NCBI GenBank assembly: GCA_947179485.1
Contig: OX359249.1
Location: forward strand, 49,177,402-49,241,401
Direction of reading: 5' to 3'
Length of the DNA: 64,000 nucleotides
From: Allacma fusca
Lineage: Eukaryota; Arthropoda; Collembola; Symphypleona; Sminthuridae
Positions within the stretch are counted from its first letter, which is position 1. The number at the start of each line of letters is the position of its first letter. This document shows, piece by piece, positions 21,511 through 32,300 of the stretch. Below the pieces are notes generated by a model. The model made no database searches, was not told the origin of the DNA, and saw nothing but the letters and a program-made list of their open reading frames with translations. A program made the translations under genes and the position numbers.

Positions 21511-22168
21511 TTTCATCAATGTTCTTCCACATCTCATTCGGGATCCCATCACTTCCTGGAGATTTGTTATTTGCTAATTTACACAGCGATCATCACTTCA
21601 GTTATATCAAGTTCTCGGTTCTTCTTTCGATGTCTTATTTATATACGGTTGTATATCTCCTCCCGGCATTTGTTCAACTTCGAATATACTTTTAAAATAA
21701 TTTCTCCATTTTTCGTTCGCATGTTATCTGGTTTTCAACGAATGCGTGTTTTGGATCTGTAAAGCAGTTTATTGATTTCCAGTATTCGTCGGGTTTTTAG
21801 CTTGTTACACCCCTCTTGTAATTCGTTCAAAGTAGGCTTTCCTTGTATGTACACATACTTTCTGATAGTTTTGTTTTGCATCATATAGTTCTAGTTTTGT
21901 TATGAAGTTGATTTTGTCTTCCTGTCTCAGCCTGCGTATGCACTTCCGGACCACCTTCTTTATTTCTGTGCATTTTCCATTGAACCACTTTGGGCCAGGA
22001 GTATTGTTAATCACGTGATATCCTTTGCAATTCATGCCTACATTTAAGGCTGCTTCTCTGATGCGTTCATTGAAGCCGGACATATTGCCCATCATATGGT
22101 ACCTTCTTGCCGTTATTTCTTCTAATTTTTCTGTAAATTCCGTTTTCTTTCCACTATACTAGTGTATT

Positions 22169-22657
22169 TTATGTAGATTCCATTTCCTTTTGATTCCGAA
22201 TTCTTGCAATAAGGCCCCCTAATAACATTACGTCGTTTGTTTTCAAATTGTATTTTCGCAGTACCTGATTGCACAGTTTTATATCATCTGTTGGCGATAT
22301 GTAAGTGAATATGATATAGCCTTCGTTATCTTTAAGCACTGCGTACCTTCTTTCCTCCCTAATTATCTTAACCTTATTTTTCAACTCCTTCTTAACTCCT
22401 ATAACTAGTCCACCTGCCGGTATTCCTCCTGTCTCCCTTGCTTCGATACATGTTACATCAAAATTATGCATATACTTACAATTTGCTAATGACTTCAATT
22501 CACTGACCCACGTCTCACATATACAAAAAATACTTGGTTCTTTTTTTAAAATCTGTAGTTTTTCTGCTAGCTGATCTTTTAAACCTCGTACGTTCCAGAA
22601 TATAACCTTATTTAGTTTTTCATTTAGTTGTAAGGGCCGGCCTCCTCGGTTTTCCAT
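22169..22657 (-). CDS. ORF2 N-terminus: apurinic-type endonuclease fragment
   Basis: 162 residues. It starts at an internal ATG and includes VIFWNVRGLKDQLAEKL and FCICETWV, the first two motifs of APE-type endonucleases of non-LTR elements. A frameshift or stop ends it before the SDH motif. The reading frame also extends upstream of this ATG towards the LTR insertion. Confidence 0.75.
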   Translation of the reverse strand: MENRGGRPLQLNEKLNKVIFWNVRGLKDQLAEKLQILKKEPSIFCICETWVSELKSLANCKYMHNFDVTCIEARETGGIPAGGLVIGVKKELKNKVKIIREERRYAVLKDNEGYIIFTYISPTDDIKLCNQVLRKYNLKTNDVMLLGGLIARIRNQKEMEST

Positions 22658-22709
22658 TCTTGTACTTTTCCCCTGCTTTCGTTTTTCCTCTCTGTATTTC
22701 TTGGCCTTC

Positions 22710-23312
22710 TGATGCGTTGAGCAAAATAAAGAAGTTGAGGAGAAGTTTGTTCAGACAATATTATTTATTTGAACTGATCAAATCCCAAAATTGTACTGAT
22801 TTTACATGCTGAATATGTACGCTATTTATACTAAAGTTAGAAGGACAAAATATGTCAAAAAACAACTTTAAGGTAAATTTGTACAAGTAAAATCTAATTA
22901 AAGTTGACAATAAGAATTGTAGGAAAAAGTAGAATTATTCAATTTGTTGTTCTTAACTAATTAACATATACGCAAGCAGGCTCTCGTCCGTGGTTTCATC
23001 TTACCACGGAAGTGAGAGGCAATCAATGGTTTAAGGATTGTGTGTGACGGCATTGTCATTGAACTTCATGCTCAACCGCACACAAATGGGAAACCTGTTA
23101 TGAACGGGATTCCTTGTGTGGACGGGAAACCAGAAGGTCGTCTTGTCCACACTTACAATGTCAAGATAAAGAAACATGTAATTAATACTTGTTTCACAAG
23201 TCATCTTCCTTTTGGGGAATTTTGTTTGTGAGCAACAGGTACATAATCACACGTGCGTATTTGCTTACGTAAATACGTAGTTATATAATAATATTGTTTG
23301 CATAGCACAACA
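22710..23312 (-). repeat. 3' LTR of the giant element
   Basis: 603 bp, matching 36521-37123 except at 23056. It lies 79 bp beyond the polyprotein stop. Adjacent outside sequence is the CCTTC duplication within the non-LTR host element. Confidence 0.95.
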
Positions 23313-23391
23313 TTCTGCCAGCCTTGATTTATCTAATCAAAACTAATTCTATACATGTTAAACTAATTTTAATGTTAATTCAAATATTGTT

Positions 23392-26329
23392 TTACAATAG
23401 CTTCTTAATCATCGCTTGGGATCCTAACCATAAGGTAAGGATGATAACCGCTATGATTACAAGAACAGTAACACCTCTAATAAACCAGTTGTACCAACCT
23501 AATCCTGTGAGGGAGAGTAGGCTGAATCCGGTATGAGTATCAAGTGGCTCATATGCAACTGTCATGTGACTGTTCCTTACATCCACATTACTCAAATATT
23601 GAAGGTGTCCCTTTATATCTAATTTGATGGTATTTTTAGAACATTTAAATTCACATTTCATATCAACTTCTGGTGTATCTAACTTAATAATTAAATGATG
23701 AGCTTCTGAGTCCGTCTTCAATGGTACTGGAATAAAGAATCCAGCATCGGCGCATTCTAGACTGGCTACAGTTTCTCCATGTTCAACCTTAGCTTCTAGA
23801 GTTAAAGTTGCTCCTTGAAGGCAGCTGTAACATCCTTCTAGTTTGATGAATTCGGCGAAGCATTTTGATTCTTCCACCTCCTTGGTGAGGTGATAGTTTT
23901 CGGTGACGATTTGAAGTTCCAACAACGTGTTAGTTGATGATTCGAATACTATATCGTCTTCATGTCCTAAAAGGATTCCGTTTGCTATCTTCAATGGCAT
24001 CGGATTGATGGCCATTAACTTCTCTGGGTCCAATAGTTCCGAGATACATCTGACTCCATCTAGATCTGCGATGGCTCGTATGAGGTGCATACTTCCAAAA
24101 CAGTTTTGATTCAATGCCTTGGCGTCTTGAAGTGTGTTGCACTGAATTTCCCCAAGTTTGTTGAGAGTTGTTTCTTCCCTGGAGTTACATGGTGCCAGAG
24201 CGGATTGTTTTCCTTTTGTTAATATACAATCGTTTAATAGAGGCATGGGAGGAGTAGATATTGATACTAAGGTAAAGGTTATCCCATCAATTTCTTGATT
24301 TAATCCAGCGTCCAATCTAGTTTCGTTCCGGATTATTTTGTCTCCCATGTTCAGAGTGATAACTAAATTGCTTGAAAAGGTCCATTCAGGGCAATTGTAG
24401 ACAGCGTAGGCTTCATTTGTAGGGTTTTCCAACCAAAGTCGGTAATAATTACAGTCCTCAGTTAGAATCCATGGGCATTTCGGGTGTCGAAGGCCCTTAC
24501 AATAGGACCATCCGAGGTGTCCCTTAGAGTCCTTGAATCCTTTGACGGTATCGTTGGTTTTAAAGTCTCGGCATTTATATCCGTGACATTCAGCGTCAGA
24601 GTAAAGATTATAACATAAGAATGAGCTGTGACAGTTGGACACTGCCTTCGGTACGTAGTACAACAATTGCTTTTTACATTTTAAGGCTACAGATTTAGTT
24701 TCCACAGTAATAGTTCCAAGTAGTTTGTTGTGATTATCTTCAATTCTGAAGCACGATTGTTGTCCTAAAGGGCTGAGAGCTAGTCGAGTATTAATTCTTA
24801 CTGAACAAGCTATTTCATTTTCTGAGTTTACAGTACATTCTCTGGATGATGTCGTCATTGCTGCAAAGTTAGAACATGAGTATGCTCTGGCGATAAGTGC
24901 AGCGAGAATAATCGAGATTCCCAGATAAGCACCAGGAAAATAACGATTTGGTCGATTTCGTCCTCGAGGTCCAGTAGTCCGCACTTCATCTACGGATGCC
25001 AATGTTGTTGGTTGATAAGGGTTGGAAGACTGATCCAAGAGGGGATGTTCATCATCGTCGTTTCTTCTATGTACTCCACGTACATTTCGTTGTCGTTGTT
25101 TTCTTTGACGTTGTATGCGTAAACATACTCTTGCAGGCCAGCAAGCGTACCATGATATCCACATCAGTGCTCGAGTTACATACATTACAAGTATAATGAT
25201 GATAGCCAAGGTGATTCCAAGGGTTGATAATATAATCCACTGGTAAATATTGTAACAGGACACATTTCCCCAGCGGTCCATGCATAGGTGGCATGTTATA
25301 AGTTCACACACTGGTATTCGTGGGCAGTTTCTTTCGAGCATCGTGGGAGAATCGTAGTTGGGAAACCACAATTCAATAGTTAATTTTCCGGTTGCGGTCA
25401 GCATATTATTTGTTAAATGCACTTCTGTTGATTCTGAAGTTGGCATAGTTGAAACAAATCCTGGATTCTTCTGGGCTTTAATGTATCTTGCCACCTTTCC
25501 TGGTGTGGTGACCTTTAAACCGTAGCGGGTGCATTCGGCTTCACAATCGTCACATTCGTAGTGATCTTGAGTTTGGCTTCGATCTTCCTTCCGGGTTAAG
25601 GTGTAAAGATGTCCCCAGCAAGTAGGAGTAACGTCTCCTTGATCCGTTTTGATTTTGTAAACAACAGTTTTAGGGTCATATGTGCAGACACAGTTAGTAT
25701 TTTCTGGATTACACATGAAGTATTTGCAGAATACTGTGTCACCTCTACATTGTCCCATGGCACAGTCAACATTTTCACAATTTCCAGAACAGTTATAAGA
25801 TGCGAAGCGTTGTAGTTGAGGTTCTTGTCGTAAATGTAAAGATGAGAGGGGGTACACTTTATCCCTAATAGTTGCTACTGGTACATATTTCACTTCTTCG
25901 ATAAAATGTCGACAATGTCTAAGTATGTAGTCACCAACAGCACAGAAGTTACTTTGAGTGCCGGGTAATTCCAGTAAAGATCCATCAGTTGATAATTCGT
26001 CTGTTTGACAATCCAATTGGTCTAGTTCCAATTTGTTCCATTTGGGGCAGGCGTCTTCTGGTTGGATGCAACCCTTTGCTTCCGTATTGACTGCTTGTTT
26101 CGATGCACAGGCGTGAGTTCGATAGCAAATATTTCCATCCGGAAGTATTTTTAACCATTGAACACTTCGGGTACACATGGGAATCTCGTGATGAGTGTTC
26201 CATTGATATTTGCACACCGAAAAGATTGAGGTCATTTTATTCTTAGTTTCTGCTTCAGCTCCGGTATGGGTTATCGCAAGAAATAGAATTAGCAGTGTCG
26301 TAAGGCATGATAAATTGCATGAGATGGAA
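23392..26329 (-). CDS. Phlebovirus-like two-part envelope glycoprotein
   Basis: About 980 residues. A signal-like segment (LTTLLILFLAITHTG) starts a Cys-rich Gn-like ectodomain (26230-25260) with several N-glycosylation sites, ending in a membrane segment (WIILSTLGITLAIIIILVMY) and a basic cytoplasmic stretch. A second signal (GISIILAALIARAYSCSNF, about 24930-24870) starts a Cys-rich Gc-like ectodomain (24870-23500) and a C-terminal anchor (VTVLVIIAVIILTLWLG). Two glycoproteins, each with its own signal and anchor, follow phlebovirus Gn/Gc order. Acquisition of phlebovirus-type Gc by BEL/Pao elements is known in nematodes. No furin-type site or fusion loop was assigned. Confidence 0.7.
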
Positions 26330-29300
26330 AATCGTCTTCCCTCCTGCGGCCAAAGTAGTTGACAATACGCCTTTCGGTATTGTTGGTTCATAATTGTATA
26401 GATCAATAAGTTCAAACAGGGTAGAGTCCAAGTAAGAGCGTCGCAAAACAAGATGATGTCTTGATGGACTGTTTCCTTGGAGATTATGGTGTGTATAGTC
26501 AATGCAGGCATATAACACATTAAGAAGCAACCAAATATTATGACTATAGACCTAGTCAGTTGTTTTTCTGCGGTAGTAGCGAAGTCCAAAGTTTCACTAT
26601 TTTCGATGTTTCCTCTGGATTGACAACGTCTTAAGGCCTTCCTGGCTTTTACCACATGATAGAGGATAGCGATGTAACACATGATCGTGGTGATAACTGG
26701 TACAATTATCTGTAGCAAGATCATCATTGTCCGAGGTGATCGTCCAGATTTATCTGCTCGTAGATAGCAACTCTTATATGAGGTGATATAGGCAAATTTT
26801 CCCCATATGCCCAATAGTGCTGGTATCATGAATCCGTAGCTTAAGATCCAGATTCCGATTATAACGAGCGTAGTTTTCCGATAAGTAAAAACGCGATGGT
26901 ATAAATGGAAATGAACTATCCGTATATACCGATTGATAGTGATCGTTGTAATAGTTATTATAGAGCAGGTCACGCTTCCATAATATATGAACGGTCCAAG
27001 TTGACACCAACTGCTGTCCTTAACCCAAGTTAGACCGGCATGTCGAAAAGCCGTGAATGGTAGGGCTATTACGCTGAATAGGAAATCCGAAATACTTAGG
27101 CTGAGGGTAAACCAGGTGGTTGTTTGTCTTCGTAAAGATGATGAATTGCAGAGAGCCGTTACGGTCATAATATTTCCAAGTGATCCAATCACGGATAAAA
27201 ATATGGCGTAGTACATCAATGCTGGTTTATGTAGTTCTCTTGTTCCAGGTTTACTGGCTTCTGTAAACTGGTAAGTTCCATTGTCCGTGGTAGTTTCGGT
27301 GAAATCCTCCGGAAACTTGGTTAAGGGTTGTTCTTCACACATGGTGGTGTGTATTAGACACATACATATAAATGTACTGATCCATTTTCTGGGGGTAGTT
27401 CTTTTTCTTGTTCTCTTGCGAGTTAGCAAGGTTGCTGTAGATATTTTCTTCTCGTCCATATCTTCAGATTGAATGTCGTCATCCATGGGTAGTTTTGCTA
27501 GTTTTGTGATGGGCCTCACAAATTCTTTCGTAAACTTTTCGGTTTGTCCCTTTTTGCTACGGTACGAACCTTCGGTTTCTACTGTAGTTACTCTGACCAA
27601 ACCATCTTTGCCGGGGTGAGTTTCCTTGATTCGACCCAACTTCCATTGCATGGGAGGTAAGTTATCTTCCATTACCAGTACCATGTCTCCAATGTTTAGA
27701 TTTGGTTGGGTACTTTGCCATTGACTTCGGCGTTGTAGGGTTGTTAGGTATTCTAATTGCCAACGTTTCCACAGTTCAGTGGATCTTCGTTGAATGCGTT
27801 GAAACTGATCCAGTCGGTTGACATTCAGGTTGGTTAGATCGTGTTCAGGTGTCCACATCAGAGATGTTCCCACCAGAAAGTGAGCTGGAGTTAGAGCCTC
27901 CAGATCATGAGGGTCAGTAGACATCGGCGTAAGCGGTCTGGAGTTTACCAATGCTTCCGTAAAAATGAGTATGGTTTCGAATTCTTCAAAGTTGTAGATA
28001 TCTTGATCCACAATTTTCTTCAAGTAAGTCTTCACGAGCTTTACGCAAGCTTCCCATACTCCACCTTGGTGTGGTGCTCTTGGAGGATTGAAGTGCCAGT
28101 TGATTTTTTCTAACTGAATGTCAGGTAGAATTTTGTCCTGGGCTTGCCTTAGTTCCATGAGTGACTCCACTGTCGTACTCATATAATTGTTAGCACCAAC
28201 AAAGTTTAGACCGTTGTCGGAATATATATCGGATGGTCTGCCTCTTCTAGCCATAAATCGGCGTAAGGCTAGAAGAAATCCTTCGTAGGTCATTGAACTG
28301 ACCAGTTCCAAATGTATCGCTCGGGATACAAGGCATGTAAATAGGCAGATCCACACTTTAAATTTAGTGGATCGATTTCCACAGAAGTTCTTCAGTTCGT
28401 AGGGTCCAGCGTAGTCTACTCCTACGAGTAGAAACGGGCGAGTTGGATTTAAGCGGTATGCTGGCAAAGGTGCCATTAATTGCTCCATGGGTTTTGCTCG
28501 TAAACGAAAGCAGAGTACACATTTGTTGATGATACTCTTCACTGTGCGATTTCCTCCATGGATCCAGTAACGCTGACGGATGTGGTTGTAAGTTGTTCTG
28601 AAACCGGCGTGTGCCAATAACTGATGATAGTGGAGAATCATGCTGCTCACTATAGCATCACTGCCTGGAAGTAGAGCGGGGTGTTTGATGTGGTAGGACA
28701 GATTGTCATTTCGCAACCGTCCTCCCACACGCAAAATTTGTTGATGATCGAGAAATAGACATAATGTTCGTAAATGACGATCTGTCGTGATCTGTGACTT
28801 GTTATCAGTAAGATTCTGAATAACATCCGAAAAATATTTTTGTTGAAGTAGACGGGTGAGTAAATCTTCGGCGTTGTCCAATTCTCGTGGAGTTGGTGGG
28901 TTTGTCCAATTAATCCGGAAACTGTGTAAAAGTTTCACTCGTTGTAGTAGGACCATGGTAGCTAAGATTTTCTTCCAAGATGAAATGTCTGCCAAATCTT
29001 GAATGATAGTACGCATGTCTATCTTCTTTTGTATGGCCAGAACTATTTTCTTTTCTTCGCCAGTAGTTGTGTTTCCATCCAGTGACATCAGGTCGGGAAT
29101 GTTATACGTGGTTTCTGCCAGCCATGAGGGTCCATTCCACCATAATGCATGTGCAGGTAATTCTTCTGGGGAAATACCTCTGGACGCACAGTCGGCTGGG
29201 TTGTCTTCTGAACGCACGTGGTGCCATTGTGATGAATCGGATACGTCTTGAATTTGTTGAATCCGATTGGCCACGTAAATTTTCCACCGGGATGGTGATG

Positions 29301-32300
29301 ACTGAATCCAATGTAGCACTATTTTTGAGTCCGACCAGTAATGGGATGTCTGGATAGGTACATTCCACGTAGTTCGTACGTGATGCATTAATTGCGCTAG
29401 TAATACAGCCCCTTGAAGTTCCAATCTTGGAAGGGTGAGTATTTTTATCGGAGCAACTCGAGTCTTGGCCACAACTAGACGGGAAGTAACTTGATTGTTA
29501 TGAACCCCTCGCAGGTAAATAACAGCTGAATAGGCCTTTTCACTGGCGTCAGAAAAGCCATGTAATTCGTAGACGTTGTCGTCCACATACTGCAAGTATC
29601 TGGGTATGCGAATTGATTCCAAGTTGAACAACTGGGAGGCATAATCAATCCATAATGTTTGCAGGTCCTCGGGTAATTCTTGATCCCACTCGAGGTCCCT
29701 TGTCCAAATTCCTTGCATTAGGATTTTTGCTTTGACTATCGTGGGTGATAGCCAACCTAATGGGTCATAGATTTTCGAAATTTCAGATAGCAGAGTACGT
29801 TTAGTATGTGATTTCTTCCATTCGATCGTTACTTGGAACGAGAATAAATCGGTAGCTGGGTTCCAACGGAGTCCTAGCGTCTTAACGGTATCTGATTCGT
29901 CAATCTTCATGGGAATTTGAGTTTCCCGGTAATCTTCAGGTATATTTTCCAATACCTTAGTAGAGTTGGAGCTCCATTTCCTTAGTGCAAAATGGGCTGA
30001 AGAGAGCATTTTGATGAGTTGATTTTGCAGCTCGATTGCAGCTGCTTCATCTTTGACCGATGCCAAGAGGTCATCCATGTAGAAATCCTGGAGAACTGTA
30101 TCCGCGGCTTGCGGAAAGTTGTCCCTTTCGTCTTCGGCTACTTGAATTAAAGTGCGGCAGGCCAAAAAGGGTGCAGGTGAAGTCCCAAACGGAATTACGG
30201 TCATCCGGTAACTTTTTAGTGGTTGGGACGGATCTGGTCTCCAAACAATCCGACAATAATCTCTGTCATCCGGGTGAACTGAGATCTGTCGGTACATGGT
30301 TTTGATGTCAGCAACTAAGGCTACGGATCGTAGCCTGAACCGGAGTAAATGATCAAACAGTTTCGGTTGAACTGTTGGTCCAGGTATCAGTATGTCATTA
30401 AGTGACACACCTGTAGAAGTACTAGCTGAAGCATCGAACACTACCCTTAACTTGGTGGATGTGCTCGAAGCCTTTATCACAGCGTGATGTGGCATGTAAT
30501 AAGAAGGAGTCTTATTAAGCTCAGCTGGAGGTACTTCTTCCATCTGATTGAAATCCAGGTATTCCTGGAGTTGTGCATGGTACGATGCCATGGCTTCGGG
30601 ACTCCGTAGTATTTTCTTTTCTACGGACATCCAACGGCTGGTGGCAAGTTCTCGTGAACTGCCGAGTTCCGGGTGTTCAGGTTTGAACGGCCACCGGACT
30701 TGGTATTGACCATTATCCAACCGTACGGTATTAATTTTGTAATGGTTTTCGCAAATCTGCTCCTGTTCAGTTAAAGCCTTCTGCATCGGTATTTCTTCGA
30801 TGTTCCAGAATTTTTCTATGTCAAATTCCAGTTGCTTTGACGGGTAGACAGTGAGTACTTGATTGGCATGTTGAGCAGGAATAGGTCCCATGACGATGTA
30901 TCCCAAATCCGTGGAGTATGCACTGGGGGTCCCTCGTTGTCCTCGTATTTTTCTACTTCGGAAAAGCCGGTCAATCACGGGTATTCCCAATAATACGTGT
31001 ATAGGTCCGGGTAGGCTGAAGTCTGGGTCTGCCAAAGGTACTTTTACCAAATGGTTCCAGTCTTGAATGTCAATGGGTTGATTTGGAAGATCCGCGGTGA
31101 TTTCAGGTAGGATATGAGCGTCGATCTGAAATGTCTTGTCGGGATATTTCAGGGATCGGATCCAGAATGATGTCTTGCCTAAGACGGGTAAATTATTACC
31201 TCCAGCTACGGAAAATGATTCATCTCCGGCTGTTTTAGGTAATTTTAGTCGATTCACGACTTTTTCAGTAACAAAGGAATTCTGAGCGCCAGTGTCTAGC
31301 AGACAGCGAGCTAGTACAGACTGGCGGCCGTGTTCAATTGCAACGACGGCTGTCGGTAGGAGTCCCGATTCTTCACCTTCTTTGATACTTTGATGAAAAA
31401 CTGTATGTACACTAGGTTTCGGGCTGAAACCCACAGTTTTATCAGAGTGCAATGCAGTATTATGTCGTTTCTGGCAAATTGCACATGTGCGAGTGGAATG
31501 GCAATCAGTAGATTGATGACGTCCCAAACAGTTGAAACATCTTTGATTAGCCTTTATCCAATCCTTGCGTTGGGATACATTTAATCCCATGAATTGTCCG
31601 CAAGAATAAATCGAGTGAAAACTGCTCCCGCAGTAGCTACAAACTCGAAGACCGGGTTTCGGTCGTAAGGTAGGTTTACCTTGACGGGGAAGTGATTCTA
31701 CAGATGAGCTCCTGGAGCGTGTCTGGGATGTTCTCCGTTTCACCGTGGCTACGGTGCGTTTTGTCTTGAATCCTGGTGATTTTCCACGCGGCTGATTCTT
31801 CTTAGACTTGAGTTTTCTTGATCTTGGTGCACTTATTGACTCGGAGGAAGTATAACCGCATTCGCTATCCGAGGTGGCGATCATAACTCGGTGCTCTTTC
31901 CTTGAGCGAACTTGAGATTTGGAGGTATTGAGCGTCGATATACTGTTGGTGCGGATCTCCTTGGTCAGACCAACATTCTTTGCTTGCTTCTCCAAGAATT
32001 GAATACAGGTGTCCAACGCCGGTACATCATTATTTGGCAGTGATTGATTGAATTCATTTAGAGTACGAGAATCCAATCTGCCCAGAATAAAATGTAGATA
32101 CAGGACTTCGGCCTCTGTTACGGCCCCGAGTTGAACCTGTTTGAGTTGCGACCGTGTTGTCCTCACGGTGCTGATGAGTTTATGCAATCCTGTCTCACTT
32201 TGGCTAATTAGCGCGGGTAATTCCAGAAGTGGACGCAGGCATGCATGTACAGTCTCTCGTGGACTGTCGTAACGGTCGGTCATGCGTGTCCACGCAATGA

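Larger units (their letters stand above)
19600..22709 (-). mobile_element. Non-LTR retrotransposon, 3' part (cut by the giant LTR element)
   Basis: Minus-strand APE-type non-LTR element. In order: endonuclease start (22657-22169), EN-RT linker (22095-21805), RT fingers with KSPGSDGIPNEMWKN (about 21580-21520), RT palm (21176-20745), YADD (about 20685-20700) and a C-terminal zinc finger (20296-19637). Frameshifts, and a 44-bp tandem expansion inside RT, inactivate it. The coding frame upstream of the endonuclease runs to 22709 and resumes at 37124 beyond the LTR element. The 3' boundary near 19600 is approximate. Confidence 0.85.

Noticed and set aside
23040..23231. 63-codon plus-strand ORF also found at 36851-37042
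   Set aside because: It is antisense within the LTRs of the giant element and has no recognisable domain.
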